64,000 nucleotides of DNA from assembly GCA_030272585.1 (NCBI GenBank), contig BSYQ01000002.1:186001-250000 (forward strand), read 5' to 3'. The stretch comes from Bryopsis sp. KO-2023 (lineage: Eukaryota > Chlorophyta > Ulvophyceae > Bryopsidales > Bryopsidaceae). Shown here piece by piece: positions 32,601-42,872 of the stretch. Position 1 is the stretch's first letter. Each line of letters opens with the position of its first letter. Made by a program: the position numbers and the translations under genes. The notes beneath the pieces were generated by a model that was not told the DNA's origin, did no database searches, and saw nothing but the letters and a program-made list of their open reading frames with translations.

Positions 32601-35089
32601 GACGTGTTCGTCATTTATGTAGGTACATGGGGTATCTTGCGCCAACCAGGCGTTCCGAGGAGGACATGAGCGAGCTTCTGACACTCCGGCCGGGGCAGGT
32701 GTGTCCTTGTTGTCCTTGTTTTTATTATTGTTTTTGCGACTTCTTCGTTATTCTCTCTTCTTTGCATAAAGTGATCTCATGTGTTTTTTTAAGTCAGGAA
32801 TTTCTCGGTAATTTGATCCTATTTGGTGTTTTTATAGGACCCCAACTGGACGCCCATCGATCGTGACACGCACAGGACACGTGAGGAGTATCTGCACTTT
32901 GCAGCGCTCGCGGACACGTCTGCCTTGGACCCCGTCGCTGCGCATGTCCGCGGACGATCGGTTCTCCACGACCTTCCGTACTTCGCACCAGAAGTACTGA
33001 AGGTCGTGGGGGCCTCTCATTTGATGCTCTTTGGCCTCGTCAAAGACTTCTTATACGAGGTATGTGTGTTTCTCTTGCTTGTGTTTGATATATATTATGA
33101 ATGCAAAAGTCTATTAATTGTGTTGTTGAAACCACAGTTTTTATAGAGTAAAGTTGTCCCCCACTCACTTCCTAAATACACAAACTCAAACTCGACTAAC
33201 ATCCCTCAGCCAAGCGGCGCTTTGACTTGCGCGATCCACATGTGTGACTAAACCGCCCCATCCGATCCCAATGGGTTTTACAGTGTGTATCGATAGTAAC
33301 ATATGTGTGATTGCCAAGATCCGGAGCCGTCTCCTTGGAGCTTCGCGGCGTGCAGACCTTGCCCAGTACCGGAGGGCACTTGCCGGCGTCCGACTCCCGA
33401 CAGACTTTGGGGGTCTGGTGATCGACATCTGTGCTGACAGGAAACAGCACACGATGTACGATTACGCGTTGCTGGTTCGGTGAGTTAATTCTTCAATAAG
33501 AAAGCAAAATGTGTCCGAAACGAAACAGGAATACCAAAGGTCTCACTTTCATGTACGCTGTACGTGTAGGAGTTATGGGGCTTTCGTGTTCCATTCCTGC
33601 CTGCATAGAGACGAGTTCGTGGCGTGGGACCAGCTCTGCACTGCCGCCACCCACTATACCTCCCACCGAGCCATGGCTGGAGCTACCATGGATGACTGCA
33701 TCGAGAGAGGCCGTGTGATTCGGGACACGATGTACCAGTATGCTCGGTGAGCGACGTTGTGCGGGTGAAAACATTGGCGATTTCGTTTACTGTCATGAGG
33801 TTTTCCTTGTTCTTTCGATTGCAACAATACAAAGGCGACGATTATTCAGTGAACAATATTCACGTCTTAATTTTCACGTTTACAGGAACGTCCAAACCCT
33901 TTTTGGGGCGGGGATGTGTACCTTTAACCTGCACAAAATCATTTGTGTGGGTTATCGGCAAGAGAGCGTACGTGGGGCGATTTCACGTTCGGGGGAGTCG
34001 TGGGTCGAGCGAGCGGTTGGACACATCAAGCGTGTTTCCGCGGGACGTGTCAAGAGATGTGCGGGAGAAATGATTGCAAACGATGTTCTCTCCGACATGT
34101 GAGAACTACAGCCAAGTCTCCAACACTTTCGTATGCTCAAACTAAGAGAACCCAAGAAAAGCAGATAAACATGTTTGTACTATTCCTTTCTTTATGTTTT
34201 CAAAGTGTTGAACGATTCGATTTGTGGTTTTAAAGGGCGTTGAGGGCAAACGCAAACATGCTTTCGCAAGACGAGCAAAGTGTGGTGGACGCTATCATTA
34301 CTCCCCCGCCGAGGAAGCCGTTGGACACCATCACCACCCTGGAGTACACGTTTTCCTTCCTCCCTCGACCTGTATCGGCATCGGACATTCGGACATTCGT
34401 GGACGCCATTCGGGAGGCGATTAGGACGTACGTGATTCCGCAGAAGCTTGTTGAGTTATAATTGATTGATTCCAAACGGGACGATGCACTAAGCTACCAT
34501 TGATGTGTTCGTAGGTGGGGCTTCTCTCTTCCGGGGTGGACGGTGGGCGACCTGCTGCCATACGCCATCCACCGGACTTTCCGGGTCACTCGAGACACGA
34601 TCCAGGGACGCGAGGAGTTTTTTGCGACTGGGTGGTCCTCCACGGAGCGAGGTATTAACCTTAAACCGTGTTGCACACTCAAATTTTGGTAAAGGGAATC
34701 TCCCCAAGAGTGGTATATTACCTGCTATGAGCTATTGTTTTAAAATGTTGTGTTTTCCAGGTGACGACTCGACGTGTCTTTACGTCGAGTACGAGGACGA
34801 CGAGGGCAGGAAGACGATGTACGGGGGACACGTCCGTGCCTTGTACACTGTCCGGGATGCTGGGTTCGGACGGTGTCCCCCTCGGGTCGTTGCGATGGTG
34901 GACCTGTACCAGCTCGTCTACGTGGATGCTCGATTCAGGCAGGGTCGTCCGGTCAGGCTCACGAACTTGTTCAAGACGAGGGGGAGAAAGCTTGAGGGTT
35001 ATCCGGTGCTCTTGGAGGACGCCTTGTCGAAGCTGATGTGTTTGAGGGAGGGCCAGTCGAGATATTATTGTTTTTACACAGGGGTTTGA
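29642..35089 (+). CDS. TNP2-type CACTA transposase (gene B), about 13 exons
   Basis: Cuts and joins the element ends in the nucleus. Exons: 29642-29819, 29893-30383, 30544-30755, 31711-32054, 32169-32535, 32623-32698, 32838-33059, about 33210-33479 (5' part unresolved), 33570-33746, 33886-34098, 34236-34427, 34515-34651, 34761-35089. The N-terminus holds a C2HC finger (CPACGQRIGSDTSWKRHKRD...C), then DPAG repeats and a run of more than 60 mostly Glu residues. Exon 3 (LKVQSGMTREVFETLLRLMA ... LPKPNSLP) matches the TNP2 N-terminal helix region. Exon 4 has CECG and the GGDYFG block aligned to the family's DGFNPF. Exon 5 has the hallmark ALIPGPKEPES and then TGDTPWL ... RNACPDC. Exon 6 has SHRYMGYLAPTRR, exon 7 GRSVLHDLPYFAPEV, and exon 10 CTFNLHKI. 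Total about 1,070 aa, typical for TNP2 proteins. The exon 8 start has two possible readings. Confidence 0.88.
30982..31054 (-). ncRNA. tRNA-like sequence 1
   Basis: Minus strand: GTTAGAGCGCGTGACTGCAG is D-arm/anticodon-arm-like and GTGGG-TTCGAGT-CCCGC is a good T-arm with B box. The 3' acceptor half GCTACAC is only partly complemented 5' (GTGTTCG), so it is a degenerate tRNA or tRNA-derived repeat. It lies in the intron between transposase exons 3 and 4. Absent from copy R because of a deletion. Confidence 0.5.
31151..31230 (-). ncRNA. tRNA-like sequence 2
   Basis: Minus strand: GTGCTC ... GAGCAC form an acceptor-like stem. AAGGT-GAATA-ACCTT is an internal hairpin within ACCG..CGGT. GAGGGTTCGATTCCCCC is a T-arm with perfect B box GGTTCGATTCC. 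About 64 nt stem to stem, so one arm is missing. Kept in copy R at 51620-51712. Confidence 0.5.
31333..31407 (+). ncRNA. tRNA-like sequence 3
   Basis: TTGGCTTAGTGCTTACCGTA resembles an A box, ACCGT-GTGGG-ACGGT is a hairpin in the anticodon-arm position, and TGTTCGAATCC is a B-box-like word. T-stem pairing is weak. Kept in R on the minus strand near 51455-51530. Confidence 0.4.
31484..31557 (+). ncRNA. tRNA-like sequence 4
   Basis: GGTGGCTTAGAGTATTAGAG is A-box-like and GTGGGTTCGAATC is a B box at tRNA spacing. The acceptor stem is not convincing. Kept in R on the minus strand near 51300-51385. It faces away from sequences 1 and 2. Confidence 0.4.
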
Positions 35090-35850
35090 TGTTGGGTGTT
35101 TCGTTCTTTCTTTATTTTCATTTTCGTCCTTTTTTGTGTTATAATCCGACGGCCGTAACATTTTGTCTATGTTCTTCAACATAACGATCACGAAGCTACA
35201 CTTGAAGCCAACACTCAGATAAACTTAAAGTCGCAAGTCATCGATGAAGCCAATTAGTAAGGAGATCAACCACGAAGAAGAAACAAATATGGAACATTAT
35301 CGGACTCAAGTGACCCGAGTTCAAACCCCACTCCTCCCACTTAACGACCCACAATACCCATGGAAAAATCCCTCTTCCCCAAGCCCCGCTTCACGAAAAC
35401 TGGGCGTCCCTTCATTGTCGTCAACTCCATGCAGACGTCAAATCCGGCCGTCACATCATTCGACGTCGTCAGACATGCGCATTTTGACACGTGACTAAGG
35501 TTTTCAAACTTTTTCTGTTCGCCACAATTGGGTAAGCGAAGGCTTCTGGAAGAGCGCCACGCTGGGGTCGGCGGAAAGGTATTGTTTCACTGTTTCAGGT
35601 ATGGATCCCAGCCACCAGATTCTCTCCCGAACACGAGAACTCGACGACAGGGCCCATCACTTCTTGACACCTCACAGCGTCGGTTTCTTATGATGGCCGT
35701 TGCAAGGTACACAATTCAAAGTGGACTTCGTGTGACAAGTGGTTTTATGGTGCTTCCAGGGGAGGTCACAGTCGGAAGGGAATCGGAAGCTGAATGCAGT
35801 TGGGTGCACCGAGCAGCACATTTGAACAGGAGAAGAAAAAGATAAAGTAG
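35090..35850. other. Spacer between genes B and C
   Basis: Contains an open plus-strand frame 35528-35845 (segment YGSQPPDSLPNTRTRRQGPS after a TTTCAG acceptor) that may be a non-initial exon, but it ends in a stop before gene C. Nearly identical in copy R. No GTGCGGGG words occur here. Confidence 0.35.
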
Positions 35851-36979
35851 ATGGAGGAGGAGTTTAAACAGGGAAGGAGGAGGAGGGATGCGGAGATGGC
35901 CGGAATGGAAACGCAAGTGCGACTGGCCAAGTACAAATCCAAGCTCAGGTGCGAGCCGCCGTCGAACCGCCGTCGAACTGGTTCCCCCAGATTGATCACC
36001 TTCAAACTTCCACAGGCTGTAAGCCACTCGAAATAAAAGATATATATAAATAGACCTGGTCAGCTTTGCCTCCATGTGTCTATGTTGCAACAGTTGAACT
36101 TGAAGGTTCAGTCTGTTCTACTTTTTGCATTACAGACACCAAAAAACAAAGAGAGGAGAGAGAAGTCCACCCCTGGAGGTTCCACCCCCCCCTGCTGAAA
36201 CTGATGCCGATGATTCGATGATCTCCGGAATGTATGAAGACTCTGTTTTGAATTGGCATTTCGTTTTCACATTTCGTTTTCACATTTCGTTTTGCATCAC
36301 ATTTCAGGAAATCGAGACCATCCGACATTTTCAAGGTGGGAAATTCGGTATGTGTAAAATCCCCCCCCCCAAAAAAAATGGTTTTTTTCTGGAAAAGTTG
36401 CTGATTGGCTTGGTGGCTGTGGTGCGACTTTTCTTTCTTTTCCTCAATGTTTTTTTTCTTTTTCTCGATTTGGCAGTTGCGATATTGAAGCAAGGAAATC
36501 CAGGGTCCACAGAGTTGGCAGAGGTTGATATTAAAAGATATTTAAACCCGACAGGGCTGGTCGCCACCGCATATTTCAGGTGGAGGAAATGAAAAAGAAC
36601 TCATCTATAGTTCATATGTAGTTCTTAAAGAGAGCTTGTTGATACGTTTCATTCTGTTGTTCATTCACTTAAAACTTTTCCATTTTCTTTTTGGGTGGGG
36701 GGGGGGGTTGGCAAAGGAAACGCAAGCCCTCGAAAAATAAGTGAAACAATTGCAGCAATTATTCTCTACACAGAATAGCTGCAGCACTCTGCCCCAATTA
36801 TCAAAATTTTGGACGATTTTTTTCATGGTGCGTTTTTGGAATGCTGATGTGTAATGCTTTTTTTTTCAAGACAAAACATTAACAGACTTTCACAGATGCT
36901 GATAAATCAGTCTGACATGCAAGCGCTGATTCTTGGAGCAAAAGATGGCCAGAGCATTGTTGTAAAAAATGTTCAATGA
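35851..36979 (+). CDS. Transposon gene C, unknown function (5 exons)
   Basis: Start MEEEFKQGRRRRDAEMAGME (35851). Exons then join in phase: to about 35947 (KYKSKL); about 36136-36244 (HQKTKRGERSPPLEVPPPPA ...); about 36308-36348 (EIETIRHFQGGKF); about 36475-36587 (AILKQGNPGSTELAEVDIKR ... TAYF); and about 36871-36979 (QNINRLSQMLINQSDMQAL ... KNVQ, TGA). Several acceptors are strong (TTACAG, TTTCAG, GGCAG). The donor after exon 2 (GTTTTG) is weak. An alternative last intron, from GTAAAA to TTTTTCAG at 37063, would instead read VTGSAAAINVNWTRSML and end at 37323. No domain is recognised. Poly-T introns without the element's own word resemble host introns elsewhere in the window, so this may be a captured host gene. 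Nearly identical in R. Confidence 0.5.
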
Positions 36980-37604
36980 AAAACAACAAAATAAAACACC
37001 ACAGAAACATTTGAGAATTTTTGTACGGTGTTGTTCTTCAGCTCCTTGTGAATTTTTTTCAGGTGACTGGATCTGCTGCAGCCATCAATGTGAACTGGAC
37101 TCGAAGCATGCTGATGTTGTTCACCTTCTGGGATGGGTTTTCAGTCAGCAGTGGATATTGTTATTGCTTTGATAATGTTTCCCAGACAAAAACGGAAAAA
37201 CCTTCTTTTGCAGTAATGGAAATAGGCAGAAGAGAAAAAATGTTGAGGTGGCTTTTACTTTTCTTGAAACAATTGATTTATTCCAACCCCTCTCTCTCTC
37301 TGAGGGATTCGATGGTTAATTAAAAAATGGTTAGAAGTGGGTCAGATGGGTATTTATAATATGTTCAACGAGCTCTATATTATTGAAATACAAGCGCAGG
37401 GTTGAATGGCAGGATCAGAGTTCAAGGTTTTGGGCTATTTTTTTTGTTTCTATTTCTGTTTTGGAATAAGTGGGAATGGACAAGTGTTCAATGATAAAAT
37501 GGGGTGTACATTTCAAAAGGGGTTTTGTCATTGTTGTTTTGTTGTAACCAATTTGTCACCATGAATCTGCACATTTGTGTTTCTACAATCACCCAGCATA
37601 TACA
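36980..37604. other. Gene C downstream region
   Basis: Contains the alternative last exon (37063-37323). The L and R copies differ at its end: a CTCTCTCT run in L replaces about 30 bp present in R. No other gene is recognised before the subterminal array begins. Confidence 0.4.
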
Positions 37605-38649
37605 CAGTGGAACCCCGCACAGGAACGAAAAACGCCGTACAGTCACCTCGCACACACTTAGAAAGAGCCCGCACAAGCCTGTAGCGATCACCCCGCACAT
37701 ACACAAAAGAAGCCCGCACAGCCACCCCGCACAGTCACAAAAGGAACCCGCACAAGGCTGTGACAATCACCCCGCACACACAGAAAAGAAGCCCGCACAG
37801 CCAACCCGCACAGTCACCCCGCACACACATAAAAGAAGCCCGCACAGCCAGCCCGCACACACACAAAAGAAGCCCGTACAGCCACCCCGCACACACACAA
37901 AAGAAGCCCGCACAAGGCTGCGGCAATCACCCCGCACACACACAAAAGAAGCTCGTACAGCCACCCCGCACACACACAAAAGAAGCCCGCACAAGGCTGC
38001 GGCAATCACCCCGCACACACACAAAAGAAGCTCGTACAGCCACCCCGCACACACACAAAAGAAGCCCGTACAGCCACCCCGCACACACACAAAAGAAGCC
38101 CGCACAAGGCTGTAACAATCACCCCGCACACACACAAAAGAAGCCCGCACATTCACCCCGCACACACATCAGAGCAGCCGGCATAGTCACCCCGCACAGT
38201 GACCCCGCACAGTTGTGCGGGGGCCTGGACCTAGTATGCGTGGTGGTTCATGATTCGCACAGACGACTAGAACCCGTGCACAAAGGGAACAATAGCCCCG
38301 CACGGGTCTGTGCCTGGGTTTGGCCGGTCTGTGTGCGGGGTCCCAATTTCACCCCGCACAGATTGGAACCCCGCACACAGAACCTGACGTCTTCCGTATC
38401 CACCCCGCACGGCACCCCCGTACGGAGGATAGGGTACCCCGCACATTGTACGGGGCTATGTTTCATCTGTGCGGGGTCCCACAACGGGAAAGACGTCAGG
38501 TTCTGTGTGCGGGGTTGCAGTCTGTGCGGGGTGAAATTGGGACCCCGCACACAGACCGGCCAAACCCAGGCACAGACCCGTGCGGGGCTATTGTGGCTCT
38601 GTGCGTGGCTAAACACGGGTTTTAGGCTTCTGTGCGGGGTCAGTAAAAC
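37605..38649. repeat. Subterminal array, L right
   Basis: About 600 bp of near-tandem units of the form CCCCGCACACACACAAAAGA + AGCCCGCACA(AGGCTG...), then a large palindrome. Open frames here are His/Thr/Pro- or Cys/Val-rich by-products of the repeat. Confidence 0.88.
38294..38589. repeat. About 300-bp foldback within the array
   Basis: Arms of about 100 bp pair: AGCCCCGCACGGGTCTGTGC ... AACCTGACGTCTT against AAGACGTCAGGTT ... GCACAGACCCGTGCGGGGCT, with a spacer of about 95 bp. Copy R has a matching foldback at about 44298-44606. Confidence 0.8.
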
Positions 38650-38679
38650 ACCCCGCACAGAGCGCGATTTCCTATAGTG
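38650..38679 (-). repeat. Terminal inverted repeat, L right
   Basis: The reverse complement begins CACTATAGGAAATCGCGCTC and ends in TGTGCGGGGT. It is followed by GGG. Confidence 0.88.
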
Positions 38680-38897
38680 GGGGGGGGGGGCGCGCGAGTA
38701 GTAGTTTCTCACAAGCAGCTCCTTTTCCTAACCCCTGGTTGTTATCGACTTCCTCGTCAAAAAAACGGCTTTCTTAAAAAACGGGATGAGCTGACGAAGG
38801 AGGTAGTCGTGTTGTGTTCTGTTTTTTGAATCGAGCTGGTTTTTTTTTCTTTAAGTTTTATAAGCGACAGTGTTTCTTGCAGACACAGGGGGTGGCG

Positions 38898-38965
38898 ACC
38901 AACCAAAAATCATTACAAGACATGCCAGGCCAGAGCCTATAGCATCGGGGGAAAGACACAAAGGA
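38898..38965 (+). repeat. Dispersed about 65-bp repeat, copy 4
   Basis: GACCAACCAAAAATCATTAC, ACATGCCAGGCCAGAGCCTA and TAGCATCGGGGGAAAGACAC, nearly identical to copy 1. It lies about 220 bp beyond the right end of transposon copy L. Confidence 0.7.
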
Positions 38966-39013
38966 AAAAAACCCTTAGCTAGAAAGGGTGGCGGCCCTTA
39001 ACCTTCCTGACCA

Positions 39014-39258
39014 GAGGGTTTTTTGTCCTTTAGGTGGTGACTTGTCTTGCGCGTTTCGAAAAGTCGTCCGAAGTCGATTCACAGGGGTGTTATTTCTCGG
39101 ACCTCGAAAAACAGAAAAAATGGTTCGCGGAGCACGGCAAAGAGGTTTTTCTACACTCGCGAAAGCTCTTGCTCCCTTATCGCGAGTGTTTGAAACGTTT
39201 TCCCCCCTTTTGGGGATTTCGTCGAAGAGAACCTTGTGAATCAAGGGATTCGGCCTGA
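39014..39258 (+). CDS. Putative terminal exon, unknown protein
   Basis: After a TTTGTCCTTTAG acceptor-like site, the frame reads VVTCLARFEKSSEVDSQGCY, contains DLEKQKKWFAEHGKEVFLHS and ends in TGA at about 39258. Composition looks coding, with no recognised family. A competing frame (38988-39239) is also open. Confidence 0.3.
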
Positions 39259-39263
39259 AAAGA

Positions 39264-39310
39264 GAGACGGTCGGTCGGTCGTGAGTGGGTTCGACTCCCA
39301 AAACGTCTCA
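39264..39310 (+). ncRNA. tRNA-like minihelix 2
   Basis: GAGACG ... CGTCTC form the outer stem, and TGGG-TTCGACT-CCCA is a T-arm with B-box word GGTTCGACTCC. The 5' side shares ACGGTCGG with the minihelix at 25782. D and anticodon arms are absent. It lies outside the transposon, so the structure is not specific to it. Confidence 0.45.
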
Positions 39311-41945
39311 GAAAACGTTCCAACGTTCGTTGTGGTGTTTTTTGTTGATCTTGGATGGTGTCGACAGCGTAAGAAATGTGGCGAGCTGTGAGTGGATAAC
39401 AGACGGAGAACAGTTGCGATAACATGGCACTTGCACTGGCGCTACAGAATTTTCGTCCGAACTTCGCACGTGCCTTTGGAGTAGAAAAAATGTAGTACAA
39501 TCCTTTCCACCAACCACAAGATCCAGCTTTTGTGCTTGACATATCCCACGGCGAACACATCTGACGGCGGACGTAGCCGACGGCGAACGTAGCAGTGAGT
39601 GGAGGAGTACTACGCTTTTCCTTTTCTTTCAACCCCTTGTTTTGATATTTTCTTTGGAGTGGCATGAGTGGCGTCGAGATATAACGCAGGTACACCAGCC
39701 CGATGTCTGTTTTATTCTTTTTTTTCACGCGCTCGTTCGGGGTGCTGACTCGAGCGGCCACGAACTTTTTACAGGCACAGGAACGTCGGTATTGCATTCT
39801 CCCACTCAGAAAGGCGATTGGGATCCATCCAAGGGGGGCTGGATTTGGAGTGCCACCATCCCCTGAAGACCGAGTATGGCAGTCCCTGCCCCGCCTCAAG
39901 TCGCCTGGAAATATCATGAACTTGGGGTGCGATACTTGAACTAAAAGTTGCTTACTAAAAGTTGAACTAAAAAGAGTGTTAGGCACGACCTTGAGAATGT
40001 CGGTCATGGAATCATCTCCCTATGTGGTAAAAATGTTGATGGAGGCCGTCCCTGACCCCCCTTGTTCTGAAAGGTATAATTGATAATACTCAATTGGTGT
40101 TGACCTGTTTTTGCCACTCTGCTCCTCGAAGAAAGATTCGCTTTCACAAATATCTTATTCCTTTTTTTTCCCTTTCCATTGATTAAAACAAAAACAAAGA
40201 GAAAACCCCGCAAAGTGACAGGTCTGGTACCAAATTTCTTTCATGGAACCGAAGGTAAAGAAAACATTATCTATATATGAAATTGGTGTGGCCTGGATTG
40301 ACCTGACCAATCGCCCCACCATGAATTCCACCTCCCAAGGAATCAAGCACTGTGGAATTTCAATTTTTCAATTGAACACCTCCTTTTTCTGCCATTTTTG
40401 TTCTCAAATCATTGAATTTGCACCTGCATGTCCAAAAAATGTTGATTTGGTGCAGATGGATGTGGATTTCGCTTTGAAAAAGTTGAAACTCGGGTAGCAG
40501 AAACCTAGAAATGGTTTTCCAGTTCTTGACCATGGGGGTGGAACGAAAAGACAAAATCAGCTGGACTCCCTGATGCTGCTACAGGTAGCAACAGGAGCCC
40601 TATGTCAAAAAGAATCCATAAGCACAAAAATATCTAGAGCTCTAGCCCTATAGGTCAGGGTCACTCACCCATCCGCTAAATTCTAGAAAAAAAAAAGAGA
40701 AAAGGGAAAAAAGAGTGCCAGTGGACAGGCCAGGGTAGGCTTCCTTTGAATCGGGGTGAAATAATAGGGAGATAAAAAATACAGAAAGGCATTTCCTATG
40801 TCTCTTCAGTAAACCAAAACCTGACCCAACCCCCGTGCATAGTGTGAAAATACAGGAATCCGCTGTTTGAGAGCAAAAAGGCCTCCTCCACCTTTCAATG
40901 CTTTCAAGGCTTTCAAGGCTTTCAAGGCTTTCAAGGCTTCCAAGGCTTTCTATAAGGATTGGAGAATTAGAGGAGTGTTGTTTCTTGAAAACTCTTACAA
41001 CAGTGACCTTAAAAAGGCGAATAACGAACAATGTGGCTAGTTTTATCCTTGCCCCAGTCGTACAATCACGACACCAACTTTGTGGGTACAACAGGAGGAG
41101 AAAAAGCCAGTCGAACAAGAATCAAAAAGAAGAGGAGGATCAGGGTGCAGACAATTGGGAAAAGTGGCAGGTGACTGGGGTGCTGAAGAAGATAAACCTA
41201 AGGCTGGTACCTCCCCATTGTTTAGGTTTAACATAGCACGTTCGAAAAAAAAAAAGTTATTATTTTTAAGGAGCGACATGCTTCTGTTTGAGCCGACATT
41301 TTTTTTGTTGTTTGAAACACCAGGTAGCTTGCAGTGAAACATGGTGAGCTTGTTTAAATCTGACTTTGGTCTGCATAGATATGAATTTTTATTGGCAGAA
41401 AAATGGATATTTTCATATCCATTGCGCGCGTGCATGTGTGTTGCTGGTTAGTCTTGGAAATGGAAACGTTGTCAAGGTTTGATCTCAGAAAATTCGTCTT
41501 TTTTCAGCTTTTGTGTACAATGTCACTTGTGAAGCTTTTGTTTGGACTGTGCTCAGTAGATAGGACCCTTCTGGAATGTTTATCGCTGAATCTTTGCAAC
41601 TTTTTTTTCACATTTCAAGTTGCAAGGGCTTTTCTTTCAGTTGATCCAATTTTTTTCTGTCGTATTAAGATGCTTGTTCATTGGGACTGCAGGTGAAAAG
41701 TCTGAAGTTCAGCTGGAGTCGAAAGCAAGTGCTAAAAAATAGCTCAGCGTCGAAGGGAGCTGCAGAGAGCTGCAAAAGAGAAGCAGCGACAGGAGGGGAG
41801 GAGTGGATTTGCAAACAAGAAGAGGTCCACTGACGTGGTTGATAAACGAATGGGTGGATCCCACAAATTGATGGGCAATCAGTGGTGTTAAAGAAAGACA
41901 CAGGATAGGAGGTCATTTTTTGGTATTACCACCAAAACAAGAAGA
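39311..41945. other. Intergenic stretch with exon-like pieces
   Basis: T-rich intron-like DNA. The minus-strand segment SIQATPISYIDNVFFTFGS (about 40200-40310) has coding-like composition but no recognised family. A 10-bp minisatellite CTTTCAAGGC repeats about six times at 40898-40952. A 276-codon minus-strand frame (39177-40007) is judged incidental. Confidence 0.35.
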
Positions 41946-42179
41946 GGAAAACAATACGACTGGTATTTGGTTCCTAAAAAACGTAAATCAAAAACAAAAA
42001 AAATTATCCAAACAAAATTTGTGGCCAATAATGAAAGAATGACGAACGTATGGTGGGGAAACATTTACATGAAGTGGCTGAGTGATGTAACATGGGTTTC
42101 GAGAATGTACAGTGTGGCAGAGTTTTGGAAAAGGTTTTTTACAGTCGGCTGGCTGTGTTCATTTGTATTGGCTGTTTGA
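41946..42179 (+). CDS. Putative terminal exon, Trp-rich basic protein
   Basis: The frame RGKQYDWYLVPKKRKSKTKK continues through NVWWGNIYMKWLSDVTWVSR to a stop at 42179. A basic stretch is followed by seven tryptophans in about 50 residues. It may be the last exon of an unrecognised host gene; upstream exons could not be identified. Confidence 0.3.
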   Translation, partial: GKQYDWYLVPKKRKSKTKKIIQTKFVANNERMTNVWWGNIYMKWLSDVTWVSRMYSVAEFWKRFFTVGWLCSFVLAV

Positions 42180-42385
42180 TGCCAATAAACTGGCTTTTAA
42201 ACTGGATATATATACTGGCTTTTTGTATGTATTGTTATGTATTGGCGTTCTGTTGTATTGGTTGTAGTGATCGAGGGGAAGGATAGGGTATAATAAAGGA
42301 AACAGTGTTGGTTTGGTTGTAATTTTTATGGGCCCGCTTTGTGTGTATGGGTTAGCCATGAACAGATCTTTTCAAGAAGTTTAGA

Positions 42386-42568
42386 CTTGGCTGGAACCAG
42401 GGAACATAGAATTTCTAGAGAAACTCAAACTTGGCTGGAACCAGGGAACATAGAATTTCTAGAGAAACTCAAACTTGGCTGGAACCAGGGAACATAGAAT
42501 TTCTAGAGAAACTCAGACTTGGCTAGAACCAGGGAACATAGAATTTATAGAGAAAGTCAGACTGGAAG
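42386..42568. repeat. 44-bp tandem repeat, 4 copies
   Basis: Unit ACTTGGCTGGAACCAGGGAA + CATAGAATTTCTAGAGAAAC + TCAA, repeated four times with a few substitutions. It ends about 30 bp before the psbD fragment. Confidence 0.88.
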
Positions 42569-42601
42569 AGAGGTGGATCTTTTGATCGAGAAAGATTGGA
42601 A

Positions 42602-42742
42602 TTCCCATGTGCTTATTTAGCACTTGGTGGTTGGTTGACAGGTATTACATTTGTAACATCTTGGTATACGCATGGTTTAGCAAGTTCTTTTTTAGAGGGT
42701 TGTAACTTCTTAACAGTAGCTGTATCAACTCCAGCTAACAGT
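42602..42742 (+). pseudogene. psbD: Nuclear copy of a plastid psbD (PSII D2) fragment
   Basis: The frame encodes [20 protein letters not shown] followed by WYTHGLASS and [16 protein letters not shown]. This is the N-proximal part of the photosystem II D2 protein, around the first transmembrane helix and the lumenal loop after it. Only 47 codons are present out of about 352. Codons are AT-rich as in plastid genes. Two residues differ from the usual sequence (TGITF for TGTTF, SSF for SSY). Homology starts and stops abruptly without splice sites, so this is a non-functional nuclear plastid-DNA insertion. Confidence 0.9.
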
Positions 42743-42872
42743 GGTGAAGTTGTATGGGAATTGGAACATATATTTGAACGAATGTTTTACCTTGCTCTGG
42801 GTGGGAATTGTTGTTTATTGGGGGTGGGGGGGGGAAGGAATGATATGTAATATGAGTTTAATGTTGTAGTAA

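Larger units (their letters stand above)
25677..38679. mobile_element. Large CACTA/EnSpm-type transposon, copy L (13.0 kb)
   Basis: Left end CACTATGGGAAAACCCGCTC..., right end (reverse complement) CACTATAGGAAATCGCGCTC.... The two ends pair over about 30 bp with a few mismatches. GGG flanks both sides, fitting the 3-bp target duplication of CACTA elements, although the site is a G run. Inside are subterminal arrays of TGTGCGGGGT, a minus-strand gene A, a divergently transcribed TNP2-type transposase gene B, and a third gene C. All three genes appear open, so this copy could be autonomous. A second copy in opposite orientation lies at 44220-56468. Confidence 0.88.

Noticed and set aside
37620..38160. 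CRISPR-like regular repeats
   Set aside because: Units vary in length, contain each other, and sit in a eukaryotic transposon end next to TIRs. There are no spacers and no cas genes.
37504..38677. Long plus-strand ORFs rich in His, Thr and Pro (and Cys/Val-rich ORFs on the other strand)
   Set aside because: They are translations of the CCCCGCACAC tandem array. All frames are open and the same occurs in the R array at 44538-45315.
39177..40007. 276-codon minus-strand ORF
   Set aside because: It runs antisense through the tRNA-like minihelix and an exon-like segment, has no recognisable motif, and has a composition typical of a chance frame.
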